The notes beneath the pieces are model-generated. The model saw only the letters and a list, made by a program, of their open reading frames with translations. It searched no databases and was not told where the DNA came from. From an uncultured Lewinella sp. (GTDB lineage Bacteria; Bacteroidota; Bacteroidia; Chitinophagales; Saprospiraceae): a stretch of DNA of 64,000 nucleotides. The stretch lies in assembly GCA_937873655.1 (NCBI GenBank), contig CALMYQ010000093.1, positions 1-64,000 of the forward strand. The letters run 5' to 3'. Both the position numbers and the translations under genes were made by a program. Below are positions 1 through 8,473 of this stretch, piece by piece. How positions within the stretch are numbered: the first letter of the stretch is position 1; the number at the start of each line of letters is the position of its first letter.

Positions 1-42
1 AATGCGTACCGGGTTAATGCCTGATTTTAGTCCGTGATGACG

Positions 43-219
43 CTAATCAATTACGAAAAATTTTAGTCGAAACCAATCCCAAATGCCCTGCCATTCCTTG
101 ATTACCCAGAAGCAGGCGCCGATCAGGGAAAAGATCAGGATCACTTTCACGTTTCGCGAAGCCGTGTTGAGTTTTTCGCGGCGGCTTTTGTAGTTGCGCA
201 TGCGGTTCTGGTATCGCAT
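43..219 (-). CDS. small single-pass membrane protein, coupled to rsgA
   Basis: A 58-residue frame whose ATG lies one base after the rsgA stop codon (stop, one T, then ATG), so it is almost certainly translated by coupling to rsgA. The N-terminal third is strongly basic (several Arg and Lys). It is followed by one hydrophobic segment at about residues 28-47 (VKVILIFSLIGACFWVIKEW), and the end is rich in Trp and Phe. The positive-inside rule predicts a cytoplasmic N-terminus. I recognise no family and assign no function. The tight spacing is the main argument that it is real. Confidence 0.55.
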   Translation of the reverse strand: MRYQNRMRNYKSRREKLNTASRNVKVILIFSLIGACFWVIKEWQGIWDWFRLKFFVID

Positions 220-220
220 A

Positions 221-1171
221 TCAGTTTTTATGTCTTTCCCAATAATTCTGGTCTTCGATCTCCTCCAGGATGACCAGGTAGTTCTGGTACCGCAACTCGC
301 TGATCTCTCCGTTTTCTATGGCCTCTTTAACGGCGCAACCCGGTTCGTTGCGGTGCAGGCAGGCGCCGCCGAACCGGCAATCCTCCGACCGTTCAAAGAA
401 TTCCCGGAAGTTGTGGGCTACGTCCATCGGCTCCAGGTTGTTGAAGGAAAGCGTTTTGATGCCCGGCGTGTCGATGATGGCGCCGCCGAAGTTGAGCTCG
501 TACATTTCGGCGAAGGTAGTGGTATGTTGTCCTTTGCCTGAGTAATCCGAGATTTCGCCGGTGCGGAGGTCGAGTTGCGGCTGGATGGTGTTGATCAGCG
601 TGGATTTCCCCACGCCCGATTGCCCGCCGATCAGGGTGACCTTTCCGGCCAGCAATTCGCGCAGCTCGTCCAGCCCGGTGCCGTCGACGGCAGAGGTCAG
701 CATCGTTTTGTAGCCGATCCGCTCATACATGAATTTCAGGCCTTCGTATAGTTCCATGTCCTCTTCTTCGTAGAGGTCCGACTTGTTCATGATGAGGACG
801 GTCGGGATCTCGTACGGTTCGGTCATCAGCAAAAAACGGTCGATGAAGCCGACTTTGAGGTTGGGGTTGGTGATGGTCACAAGCACGATAGCCTGGTCGA
901 TATTGCTGGCCAGCAGGTGGAGTTCGTGTTTTTTTCGGGGGCTTTGGCGAACCACGTAGTTTTTTCGGGGTAGAATATTCCGGATGGCTCCCGTGCGCTC
1001 TTCGCCCGGTTCGATAGTCAGCTCCACCTGATCGCCAACGGCAATGGGATTGGTCAGTTTTTCGACTTCCAGCCGGATCTTGCCCACAATCCTGCAGGGT
1101 AGAATCTCACCTGATTCCAGGCGGATCTGGTACCAGCTTCCGGTTGATTTAATAACGGTTCCTTGCAGCAT
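221..1171 (-). CDS. rsgA: ribosome small-subunit GTPase RsgA (YjeQ)
   Basis: A 316-residue circularly permuted GTPase that helps late 30S subunit maturation in the cytoplasm. The order of motifs is diagnostic: an N-terminal OB fold (about 1-80), then G4 NKSD at 129-132 and G5 near 160, followed by the P-loop GGQSGVGKST at 182-191, the Thr-rich switch around 214-219 and G3 DTPG at 234-237. The C-terminal zinc knuckle uses Cys265, Cys271, His273 and Cys279. Length matches the family. The ATG at 1171 gives the conserved start of the OB fold. A 58-residue membrane protein follows one base later. About 140 bases separate it from the lpxH unit upstream. Confidence 0.97.
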   Translation of the reverse strand: MLQGTVIKSTGSWYQIRLESGEILPCRIVGKIRLEVEKLTNPIAVGDQVELTIEPGEERTGAIRNILPRKNYVVRQSPRKKHELHLLASNIDQAIVLVTITNPNLKVGFIDRFLLMTEPYEIPTVLIMNKSDLYEEEDMELYEGLKFMYERIGYKTMLTSAVDGTGLDELRELLAGKVTLIGGQSGVGKSTLINTIQPQLDLRTGEISDYSGKGQHTTTFAEMYELNFGGAIIDTPGIKTLSFNNLEPMDVAHNFREFFERSEDCRFGGACLHRNEPGCAVKEAIENGEISELRYQNYLVILEEIEDQNYWERHKN

Positions 1172-1310
1172 TTGCGCTTTTAAGTATTGGTCAAAAATTA
1201 GCTTCCCACTCCCCTTCTCCCACTCTGCTCATTGTGTCAGGTCGGGAAATAAATCTTTGACGATGCTAATCGATTGCCGGGCGGCAAGATAGCGACTTCG
1301 CTTCAATTGA

Positions 1311-2144
1311 TTAATGAGAAAGCGTAAGCCGGATGATCTGCCCCCGATCCAGATAAACTAATCGGTTTTGGGTTATCCGCAACGAATGCGGATTGTCAGT
1401 GATAACAAACCGGGCGAAAGGAGGAGTTCCCAGATTGGCTTCGTCGAGGTAAATTTTCCATACATTATCCTGATAAACCAGCAGTTTTTTTTCCAGGATC
1501 GAAGCGATAAAGGCGTTTTTGACCGGTAAAATGCTTTCGAGCCGGCCGCGCCGGTCGAAAACGAGGATGCCTTGATCCGGCTGGTTCAACCACAGGAGAT
1601 TACCCTGAACCAACAATTGATCGGGGTGAACGGCAAACCGGGTCAGTTGGCGCAGGTCGTCGCTTTCGGCCGTGATGTTTCCTTCCGGGTTGATCTTCTT
1701 CAATTTGCCGTCGGCCTCATCGAATACCCAGATCAGGTTGTCGTCGGCCAGTGCGATATGTTCTACCTGACCCAGGCCGGTAGCAGACAGGGCCAGTCGG
1801 GTTCGTTCATTCAGGGTCCGATCGAGCAGGATGATGGTTTGCTGATCGGCGTAGAACAGGAGAAGAGTAAAAGGGTTGGAGGCGTCGATATGTTCCAGTT
1901 GACCGAGCGTATTGTTGTTGTACCGGAACAACTCCCGGCCGTCAACATCAAATTTGATCAATTCCTGGTTTTGGGATACGGCGTAGATATTGCCTAACCG
2001 GTCGGTAGAAAACGAGGTAAATGTGCCTTTGATGGTATCGGCAACCGGTGCATTTTCCTGAGCCTGCAGGTTTGTTGCACCCGACAGGAGCCAGATTCCG
2101 AAAAGAATAACCTTAATGCTGTCCAAAGATCTGCCCGTTCTCAT
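1311..2144 (-). CDS. exported beta-propeller-like protein of unknown function
   Basis: 277 residues from the ATG at 2144. That start gives a short basic N-terminus, a hydrophobic stretch (IKVILFGIWLLSGA) and an apparent cleavage site after ATNLQAQ, the usual signal-peptide ending in this lineage. A longer in-frame start at 2180 would put charged and hydrophobic residues ahead of the signal and is less likely. The mature part shows about six repeats of the form 'G.i...d...l..i...G', as in NHL or 6-bladed propellers (for example DRLGNIYAVSQNQELIKFD and DNLIWVFDEADGKLKKI). The start overlaps the 3' end of lpxH by 32 bases, so the two are one transcription unit. No enzyme motif is visible. Confidence 0.75.
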   Translation of the reverse strand: MRTGRSLDSIKVILFGIWLLSGATNLQAQENAPVADTIKGTFTSFSTDRLGNIYAVSQNQELIKFDVDGRELFRYNNNTLGQLEHIDASNPFTLLLFYADQQTIILLDRTLNERTRLALSATGLGQVEHIALADDNLIWVFDEADGKLKKINPEGNITAESDDLRQLTRFAVHPDQLLVQGNLLWLNQPDQGILVFDRRGRLESILPVKNAFIASILEKKLLVYQDNVWKIYLDEANLGTPPFARFVITDNPHSLRITQNRLVYLDRGQIIRLTLSH

Positions 2145-2892
2145 TTTCAAAAAAAGCCAGCTGAAGATCGTGACCGTCAAAAACGGCGAAGGAGTTGAAG
2201 TTCATCCACTCGCCCAAATTAATATAACGGCTTTTGCCGTCTTTTAGCGTATAGTCGATGGGCAGGTGCCGGTGGCCGAATACGAAGTAATCGACCTGAT
2301 GGGTATCGAGTTTGCGGTTGGCGTATTGTATCAACCATTCCTTTTCCGGGCCGAGGAAACGGACATCATCCCGCCCGGCCGCCCGGCTTTTTCCCGACCA
2401 GAATTGGGCCAGGCGAAAGGCAAAATTAGGATGGAGCCGGGCAAAAGCCCATTGGCAGACCGGGTTGGCAAAAACCTTTTTGATGAATTTGTAGCCGAAA
2501 TCGCCTGGACCCAGGCCGTCGCCATGACCGATGAAAAAGGTTTTTCCGTGAATCTCCCGAATGATGGGTTGGCGGTAAGTGGGAATGCCGAGCTCGTCCT
2601 CAAAAAAACGAAATACCCACATATCGTGGTTGCCGGTGAAAAAGTAAATGGGAATGCCCGCATCCCGGATTTCGGCGAGTTTGCCCAGCAGGCGGATATG
2701 ACCCCTCGGAACCACGCTAGGATATTCGAACCAGAAATCGAAAACGTCACCGACAAGGTAAATGGCTTCCGCATCCTGTGCCGCCTGCCCCAGCCAGCGC
2801 ACGATCAGGGCTTCGCGGTCCTTGCTGGTCTGCCGCGCGTCAATACCCAGGTGAAAATCGGAAGCAAAGTAGGTTTTGGTCTCTTTTTTCAT
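2113..2892 (-). CDS. lpxH: UDP-2,3-diacylglucosamine diphosphatase (LpxH-type metallophosphoesterase)
   Basis: 259 residues of the calcineurin-like phosphoesterase fold. Metal-binding motifs are in order: SDFHLG at 11-16 (Asp12, His14), GDVFDFWFE at 48-56, GNHD at 87-90, GHGDGLG at 122-128 and a late GHRH near 208. The FDFWFE variant is typical of LpxH, which hydrolyses UDP-2,3-diacylglucosamine to lipid X in lipid A synthesis at the inner face of the cytoplasmic membrane. Length fits. The 3' end overlaps the propeller gene. The family also contains related phosphohydrolases, so exact substrate is inferred from the motif variant. Confidence 0.88.
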   Translation of the reverse strand: MKKETKTYFASDFHLGIDARQTSKDREALIVRWLGQAAQDAEAIYLVGDVFDFWFEYPSVVPRGHIRLLGKLAEIRDAGIPIYFFTGNHDMWVFRFFEDELGIPTYRQPIIREIHGKTFFIGHGDGLGPGDFGYKFIKKVFANPVCQWAFARLHPNFAFRLAQFWSGKSRAAGRDDVRFLGPEKEWLIQYANRKLDTHQVDYFVFGHRHLPIDYTLKDGKSRYINLGEWMNFNSFAVFDGHDLQLAFFENENGQIFGQH

Positions 2893-2958
2893 GTTTGGTT
2901 TCAGCCTGCCTGTTCCTGTGACCGGGCTGGAGGAAATCCGGTTTAATCGGCAGGGTAA

Positions 2959-3477
2959 TTAAACTTTTTGCATTACGGCGCCGCAATTGCTGCAGGTCCG
3001 GAGAGCCTCGGAGTCCATGAAATTGCGGATGACAACCGGCAGCTGGTTGACGATATCCGTCATTTCAAAGCTGGCTTCATGGAGTTTGTTGTGGCAATTT
3101 TCGCAAAACCACATCAGCTTGTCCTCTTCCCCGGGCTTTCGGTACCGTTCGATCACCAGGCCGACCGTATTGGCGAGGCGCTGGGGAGAATGGGGAATTC
3201 TGGGCGGCAGCAGAAACATATCGCCTTCCCGGATCGGTATATCTTCGGGGGTACCGTCTTCATGGATGATTTTCAGGGTAATGTCCCCTTCCAGTTGGTA
3301 AAAAAGCTCTTCACCGTCTTCCCAGTGGTAGTCCTTGCGTCCGTTGGGGCCGCCGACCACCATCACGATATAGTCGTCATTGCCTTTATAAACCTGCTGG
3401 TTGCCGACAGGCGGTTTAAGCAAATGGCGGTTTTCCTCTATCCATTTTTTCAGGTTGAACGGTTTTCCAGGTTTCAT
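2959..3477 (-). CDS. nbaC: 3-hydroxyanthranilate 3,4-dioxygenase
   Basis: 172 residues from the ATG at 3477; a TTG two codons upstream is less likely. Cupin fold that opens 3-hydroxyanthranilate to 2-amino-3-carboxymuconate semialdehyde, in tryptophan/kynurenine breakdown or quinolinate/NAD synthesis. Expected residues are present: Arg47, iron ligands His51, Glu57 and His96, and substrate-side Arg100 and Glu110. The C-terminus carries the bacterial rubredoxin-like second iron site, CENC at 125-128 and CSNC at 162-165. No kynureninase, kynurenine monooxygenase or decarboxylase lies in this window. The divergent neighbour is an SDR that may belong to the same pathway (inference). Confidence 0.95.
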   Translation of the reverse strand: MKPGKPFNLKKWIEENRHLLKPPVGNQQVYKGNDDYIVMVVGGPNGRKDYHWEDGEELFYQLEGDITLKIIHEDGTPEDIPIREGDMFLLPPRIPHSPQRLANTVGLVIERYRKPGEEDKLMWFCENCHNKLHEASFEMTDIVNQLPVVIRNFMDSEALRTCSNCGAVMQKV

Positions 3478-3585
3478 AATCAATTATTTTGCAACATCTT
3501 AAGGATTAACACGCCTAAGGTTCATTAAAAATATCAAAAGATAGTAATTTTCGGCTGAAAAGTAAAAAATTTCAACCGTTCGGGT

Positions 3586-4371
3586 ATGGATTTAAATCTC
3601 AAAAATAAAAACGCCCTGGTTTGCGGCAGCAGCAAAGGAATCGGGAAAGCAGCTGCCATAGAGCTGGCCAGGCTCGGCGCCAATGTGACGTTGGTGGCGC
3701 GTACGGCAGCCATTCTTTCTGACATGGTCCAATCCCTGGATACCACCAAGGGCCAGCGGCATGATTTCCTGCAGGCCGATTTTACCCATAGCGCGGATTT
3801 GAAAAAAAAGATCAAGGGCTTAACGCTTCAAAAACCGATTCACATCCTGGTGAACAACACAGGCGGCCCTCCCGGCGGCCCTATCACGGAAGCCTTGACA
3901 TCACAGTTCGAACAAGCATTTCACAACCACCTCATCTGCAGTCATTTGCTCACCCAATCGGTCCTGCCCGGCATGAAAAACGCCGGTTACGGCAGGATCA
4001 TCAACATTATCTCCACCTCGGTTAAACAACCGATAGACGGCCTGGGGGTTTCGAATACCGTCCGGGCAGCCATGGCCAACTGGGCTAAAACCCTGGCAAC
4101 GGAAGTCGGCCCTTTCGGCATCACGGTCAATAACGTCCTACCCGGGTTTACCAAAACGGACCGGTTGACGGAAATCATTCAGGCCCGTGCCGACAGGACC
4201 GGAGAACCCAAGGAGGCGATCATTGCCAGCATGGTCAGCGAAGTGCCGGCCGGCCGGTTTGCCGCTCCCGCAGAGGTCGGCGGCGTCATTGCCTTTCTTG
4301 CAGCGCCGGCGGCAGCATATATTTCGGGTACAAATATCGTAATTGACGGAGGGCGCACAAAAAGCCTGTGA
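3586..4371 (+). CDS. divergent short-chain dehydrogenase/reductase lacking the YxxxK motif
   Basis: 261 residues with a classical SDR Rossmann fold: glycine motif CGSSKGIG at 13-20, NNTGG at 90-94, a Ser at 143, and the C-terminal SGTNIVIDGG signature. The catalytic Tyr-x-x-x-Lys is replaced: alignment on the following AA(M/L) places Ser156 and Arg160 (SNTVRAAM) where Tyr and Lys should stand. SDR subfamilies with an SNxxR pattern exist in many genomes and are usually annotated simply as SDR or FabG-like. Divergent from nbaC with about 108 bases between start codons. A role in kynurenine-type degradation is only suggested by that position. Confidence 0.85.
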   Translation: MDLNLKNKNALVCGSSKGIGKAAAIELARLGANVTLVARTAAILSDMVQSLDTTKGQRHDFLQADFTHSADLKKKIKGLTLQKPIHILVNNTGGPPGGPITEALTSQFEQAFHNHLICSHLLTQSVLPGMKNAGYGRIINIISTSVKQPIDGLGVSNTVRAAMANWAKTLATEVGPFGITVNNVLPGFTKTDRLTEIIQARADRTGEPKEAIIASMVSEVPAGRFAAPAEVGGVIAFLAAPAAAYISGTNIVIDGGRTKSL

Positions 4372-4470
4372 CCTGTTTTACGGGAATTCGTCAAAGCGTT
4401 TGCGAGGTTCATAAGTCCGGGCGAATGAAACATTCTCATTGCAGCCCGTAAAAAATAAAAAAACCGTCCT

Positions 4471-4857
4471 ATGAAAATCAAATCAACCATCGTACTTGCA
4501 TTCGTACTGTGCCTGCCCTTTCTGATCCGCGCGCAAAGACCGGCTTATTGCGATGATTTGCCCGTAGTGTATGAAAAAGGTGCATCAGCAAACGGCGCGC
4601 GGCCGAAGTTACCCGAATTTGCCACCCAACCGGTTATTGAATATAAGGTTCAGGTTGCGATCCTGAAATTTTCCCACCCGAAGGACCACACCTTTCATCC
4701 CAAGCTTGTAGCCCGTTATCGCCCGTGTGAGGAGGTTTGGGTAGTGGAATCCAGAGAAAGTTTCACCGACCGGAAAGACGCTGAGAAATTGCGGCAGGAA
4801 TTGATCAAGGCAGGGTACAAAGGCGCCTACATTACCGATCTGCTGGGGTATTATTGA
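4471..4857 (+). CDS. exported SPOR-like small protein
   Basis: 128 residues. A clear signal peptide (MKIKSTIVLAFVLCLPFLIRAQ) predicts export to the periplasm. The mature part contains a SPOR-like pattern: YKVQVAI at about 58-64, then a charged helix and FTDRKDAEKLRQELIKAG, ending in a beta strand (AYITDLLGYY). SPOR domains bind denuded septal peptidoglycan, and in this phylum short SPOR-like proteins are frequent with unknown roles. The 3' end runs a few bases into the convergent TetR gene. Family assignment is by pattern only. Confidence 0.6.
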   Translation: MKIKSTIVLAFVLCLPFLIRAQRPAYCDDLPVVYEKGASANGARPKLPEFATQPVIEYKVQVAILKFSHPKDHTFHPKLVARYRPCEEVWVVESRESFTDRKDAEKLRQELIKAGYKGAYITDLLGYY

Positions 4858-5423
4858 CACAACCCCTTCAATAAAAGGCTGGTAATCTGTTCCCGGATCA
4901 AATCAAGGCCGGGTTTGCGCTCCGGTTTATACCAATCGTACAACCACCGGACGGAGGATAGGAGGGTGTAAAGCGCAACGGTGGGATCCGTAGGGGTTAA
5001 AACACCCGTTTGCATACCTGTCTCCAGTATCTTTTTGAAGCGGTTTTCGTAATTGCGCCGCAGTTGGATGAACGCCGACAGATCGGGGTCCTCCAAATGG
5101 CGCCACTCGTCGTTGAATGCCGTAACGGATGTGATGTCTTCCGTCGCAACCTGGATATGCAGTTCGATCAGGGCTTTAATTTTTTCCAGCGGACCGATAT
5201 TTTGCCCGTCAATATCATCCATACCGGATAAAAAACGATTGGCATTGTCGAAACAGATATCCCGGAGTATCTCCTGTTTGCTGCCGATATGGTTGTACAG
5301 GCTGGAGGCTTTCAGGGATATTGCGTCGGCCAGGTCGCGCATGGAAGTGGCCTGGTAACCCTTGTCCCTGAAAGAACGGGCCGCAGCCTCCAGAATAATC
5401 TGTCTTTTACTTTTCCCGGCCAT
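4851..5423 (-). CDS. TetR/AcrR family transcriptional regulator
   Basis: 190 residues. The N-terminal helix-turn-helix spans about 6-52 with the canonical run of features: a first helix (ILEAAARSFRDKGY), TSMRDLADAISLKASSLYNH in recognition position, and KQEIL closing the domain. The C-terminal ligand-binding part resembles the TetR_C type seen in regulators of acyl-CoA or aromatic metabolism. It lies 11 bases after the PaaE-like reductase on the same strand, so it is probably co-transcribed and may regulate it in response to a CoA-ester or aromatic ligand (inference). Confidence 0.9.
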   Translation of the reverse strand: MAGKSKRQIILEAAARSFRDKGYQATSMRDLADAISLKASSLYNHIGSKQEILRDICFDNANRFLSGMDDIDGQNIGPLEKIKALIELHIQVATEDITSVTAFNDEWRHLEDPDLSAFIQLRRNYENRFKKILETGMQTGVLTPTDPTVALYTLLSSVRWLYDWYKPERKPGLDLIREQITSLLLKGLCQ

Positions 5424-5434
5424 TTATCTTCGCG

Positions 5435-6502
5435 TTAAACATCAAAATCCACGGTTACCCGACTGGTTTTCGGGTGCGATTGGCAGGTCAGGATATACCC
5501 ATCCTCCAGTTCGTCCTGCTCCAGCGCCCAATTGACATCCATATCGACCGAGCCTTCGATCAGTTTTGCCCGGCACGTACTGCAGACCCCGCCTTTGCAG
5601 GAAAACGGTAGGTCCGCGCCGGCCTTCAGGGCAGCCTCCAGTATGCTTTCTCCCCTGCTGTTGAGCGGAAAATCGGTGGTTGCCCCATCCAGGCGTATGG
5701 TAATGATGGACTCAATATCCGGGCTGTTTTCAACCTTTGCAGGTTTCGGGGGCAACTTGCCGCCTGTTGTGAACAACTCATGGTGGATCTTTCTGAGCGG
5801 GACGCCCAAGTCCGGCAAAACGCCTTTCAGATCCTGGATCATTTCAAAGGGGCCGCAAAGAAAGACATCTTCCACGTCGGCCGGGTCGACCAATACCGTC
5901 ATGAACCTGCGGCAGCGATCTGCATCGATCCGGCCGGAAAACAGTTCGCTGCCCGTATGCTCCTGGCTGAGCACATAGTGCACGCTGAACCGCTCGAGGT
6001 GTTGGTTCTTCAAACCTTCGATCTCTTCCCGGAAGATGATATTTTCCGTATTCCGGTTGCCGTAGAAAAGGATGAATTTGCTGTTGGCCTCGCCGGTCAG
6101 GACACTTTTCAGGATGGACATCACCGGCGTAATGCCGCTGCCGGCCGCAAAAGCGAGGTAGAGGCCCGATTTTGCCGGATCGACCACGTGTACGAAATGT
6201 CCCATCGGCGGCATGACCTCAAGCGTATCTCCGATCTTCAGTTCATCATGGACAAAAGTCGTGAAACTGCCCGATGCTATCCTTTTGACGGCAACCCGCC
6301 ACTCGTTTTCGTAAGGACTGCTGCAAATGGAATAGGATCTGCGGACCTCTTTACCTTCTTCGAAGATCCGAAAAGTGAGGTATTGACCGGGGGTAAATGA
6401 AAAGGCATCCTTCAGTTCCGCAGGCACTTCCAGCGAGACTGAGACGCAATCTCCGGTTTCTTTTCGGATATCTTTGACCCTGAGCGGGTAAAATCGGCTC
6501 AT
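5435..6502 (-). CDS. PaaE-like flavodoxin-type reductase with C-terminal [2Fe-2S] ferredoxin domain
   Basis: 355 residues, the usual length of PaaE/HmpA-type electron-transfer proteins. Order of domains: FAD-binding barrel with RSYSIC at 55-60, NAD(P)-binding domain with GSGITP at 121-126 and CGPFEM near 235, then a plant-type ferredoxin with cluster ligands Cys302, Cys307, Cys310 and Cys340. It would pass electrons from NAD(P)H to an oxygenase or desaturase. PaaE feeds the phenylacetyl-CoA epoxidase, but no paaABCD genes are adjacent, so the partner is unknown. A TetR gene follows directly and probably forms an operon. Confidence 0.88.
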   Translation of the reverse strand: MSRFYPLRVKDIRKETGDCVSVSLEVPAELKDAFSFTPGQYLTFRIFEEGKEVRRSYSICSSPYENEWRVAVKRIASGSFTTFVHDELKIGDTLEVMPPMGHFVHVVDPAKSGLYLAFAAGSGITPVMSILKSVLTGEANSKFILFYGNRNTENIIFREEIEGLKNQHLERFSVHYVLSQEHTGSELFSGRIDADRCRRFMTVLVDPADVEDVFLCGPFEMIQDLKGVLPDLGVPLRKIHHELFTTGGKLPPKPAKVENSPDIESIITIRLDGATTDFPLNSRGESILEAALKAGADLPFSCKGGVCSTCRAKLIEGSVDMDVNWALEQDELEDGYILTCQSHPKTSRVTVDFDV

Positions 6503-6596
6503 TTTATTCTTATCTGTTCAAAGCACCAATTGGGTTTTAATAACACCGGTTGGTTGCAAATTGCAAAAGTACGAATGACTGTTCGTAAGAAAAAGT

Positions 6597-8141
6597 TTAT
6601 TTCACCTCATTCGCCGCGCTGATCATCCTGTTTCGGAAATGCAGGGTTTGCATCATTCTTTCGACCTCGGCTTCCCACCGTTGCCAAAGGGGTGATTGGA
6701 CCGGCCAGTTTTTGCGCAATTCTTCCATCAATCCGGGATCTGATCTGTACCCGGCAACCTCCAGGATTCGCCGGTAATGCCAACTGCTCCAGTTGTAGAC
6801 CTTTGTGGTCGCAAGGTGTTCCTGGAATTGCCGAATGAGGCGAAGGGTCAGGTTCTTGTCCCAGGTATGCTCAGCCAGGCACAAAACCCAGGTGAGCGGG
6901 TGCCCTTCGGCCAGCAACTGTTCCTGCCGGAGCAATTCCATTGTTTTACGGTTGAACGCCTCCGCGGTCAGCAGTTTGGCCAGCTTTTTTCCGGATTCCC
7001 CGGACCAGATGTCTTCGGACCGGATATCAATAAAAGATTCGGCCCAGGTTGAATGGCGAAAGCGGACAGCGGCTGTTGCAAAGCCGGACAGGAAGGCGTC
7101 GCTGTTTTTGGCCTGCACAAACCCGGCCAGGATCTGCCGGGCATTCAGCTGGAAATAAGTTTCCCATTTGTCCGGGGGAATATTAGCCAGGAGCTGGCGC
7201 AACCAGGACACTTTCAGGCCTTCGCCTTTAGACCCCGGCGTCGGCAGGATCCCGAAATCGGCCGAATCCGCCGGAGTTTCGGCCGGCAAGCGGATTTCGA
7301 TCCTGCTTTTGTTCAGGGTGATGCAACCGGAAGCCCAGTCAAATAACTGCGTGGAAACGCGGGAACCCGGAATCAGCGACAATACGGCCGTTGCGGCTTG
7401 CCGGACCTCTTTGCGCCGGTCTTGTGCACATTCCGCCAGAAAGGGTTCGTCGTCAGGGCCGGCGCTTTCGGCCAGCGCCCCCAGATAGGCGGCCCGGTCG
7501 GCAGGCGGGTCTGCAGACCAGGTCGATTGCATCAACGCCAGCGCGCCGGCCGGGTCAACCTGCCGGGTATTCAGCAGGATTGCAATCCGTTCTTTTTTTC
7601 CGGCGTCAGGCCAGCGTTGCGGATCAGGCTCATCCGTCAATGCCGCCCACTCGGGATTCCGGGCCGACAGCCAGCGCCCCTTCGAACCGACAACCTGCCT
7701 GATCCGGGGCCAAAGCTCCGGATCACGGATGCATTGATCAAAAAGTCCCGGCAATTGCTCATCCGGCAGGATCATTTTCCGGGAGGCGAGTACGGTAATG
7801 AACTCTTCCAGGGCCAGCGGGTATTTCCCGGAGATGATATCCGAGAGATGCCTTGCCGATTTCGGTGTGCAGGGGCGTTCACCGGCATCTGTTCTGACCG
7901 GCTCCGGAAGGCGCCCTTCGAACGGCAAAATACCCGTCCGGACCCGCACCGGCAGGCGGATAACGGCAGCGGCGTTGAGCAGAATTTCACCCAGGTCGGT
8001 ATCCATATCCAGGTTCAGACCAGCGAGTTTCCGGGCCAGCGCCTGACCCGGAACGGCGCGGTCGGCGCCCAGTAAACCCAAACTTGCCAAATCCCGCCAG
8101 AGGGTTGTCATGCTTGTTTGGTTTTTATCGCCAAATATCAT
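6597..8141 (-). CDS. DUF5691-like helical-repeat protein
   Basis: 514 residues, soluble, no signal peptide. The conserved-looking opening TLWRDLASLGLLGADRA and the long alpha-helical, HEAT-like body with many Trp and Leu agree with the DUF5691 family; function unknown. An alternative ATG at 8111 starts right at that conserved block and may be the true start. As I recall, members of this family in other genomes often sit beside SWIM zinc-finger, MoxR ATPase and VWA-domain genes; none is present here. It is divergent from the 48-residue peptide gene. Confidence 0.6.
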   Translation of the reverse strand: MIFGDKNQTSMTTLWRDLASLGLLGADRAVPGQALARKLAGLNLDMDTDLGEILLNAAAVIRLPVRVRTGILPFEGRLPEPVRTDAGERPCTPKSARHLSDIISGKYPLALEEFITVLASRKMILPDEQLPGLFDQCIRDPELWPRIRQVVGSKGRWLSARNPEWAALTDEPDPQRWPDAGKKERIAILLNTRQVDPAGALALMQSTWSADPPADRAAYLGALAESAGPDDEPFLAECAQDRRKEVRQAATAVLSLIPGSRVSTQLFDWASGCITLNKSRIEIRLPAETPADSADFGILPTPGSKGEGLKVSWLRQLLANIPPDKWETYFQLNARQILAGFVQAKNSDAFLSGFATAAVRFRHSTWAESFIDIRSEDIWSGESGKKLAKLLTAEAFNRKTMELLRQEQLLAEGHPLTWVLCLAEHTWDKNLTLRLIRQFQEHLATTKVYNWSSWHYRRILEVAGYRSDPGLMEELRKNWPVQSPLWQRWEAEVERMMQTLHFRNRMISAANEVK

Positions 8142-8204
8142 AAAATATAAGTAAAAGAAGACCTTGCCGTTAGTGTTGGCCGGAAATTAATTAACACATC
8201 AATG

Positions 8205-8235
8205 TTTGGCCTTAAGAAAAGATTTTCTACCTTTA
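8205..8235 (+). promoter_or_regulatory. Bacteroidota-type promoter for the double-glycine peptide
   Basis: TTTG at 8205-8208, exactly 19 bases, then TACCTTTA at 8228-8235. This matches the -33/-7 layout (TTTG, about 19, TAnnTTTG) of the phylum's main sigma factor with one mismatch at the last base. It lies about 65 bases before the peptide ATG. Confidence 0.6.
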
Positions 8236-8299
8236 CACGCTGTTAGAACGTTAAGGCAAGTCCGCTTTTGATTCCCGTGATCTTACAAAATCAACTACT

Positions 8300-8446
8300 A
8301 TGGGAAAAGACAAAAAAAAACTTGAGGATCTGAAAAAAGACCTTAAGACCTTGCAAAAAAAGGACATGAAAAAAATTGTCGGTGGAAAAAACGACAAGAA
8401 AAAGAACAAGTTTAACAACGGCCTAGGAGGCATTGTGCCGCAGTGA
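8300..8446 (+). CDS. 48-residue peptide with double-glycine leader (putative secreted peptide/pheromone precursor)
   Basis: The frame encodes a Lys-rich leader ending in LQKKDMKKIVGG, then a short C-terminal part KNDKKKNKFNNGLGGIVPQ. Counting back from the GG, hydrophobic residues stand at -4 (Ile), -7 (Met), -12 (Leu) and -15 (Leu), with an acidic residue at -8. These are the positions that define leaders cut by C39 peptidase-containing ABC transporters. The 19-residue core has no Cys, Ser or Thr, so a lanthipeptide or sactipeptide is excluded. A linear bacteriocin or signalling peptide is more likely. It has its own promoter and a terminator hairpin, and a TPR histidine kinase follows. No C39 transporter is in the window. 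Function is inferred from the leader alone. Confidence 0.6.
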   Translation: MGKDKKKLEDLKKDLKTLQKKDMKKIVGGKNDKKKNKFNNGLGGIVPQ

Positions 8447-8473
8447 TCCCAAAAGCAAAAATTCCATAACAAA

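Noticed and set aside
8300..8446. Interpretation of the 48-residue peptide as a lanthipeptide or sactipeptide
   Set aside because: The core after the GG contains no Cys, Ser or Thr, and no modification enzyme is nearby.
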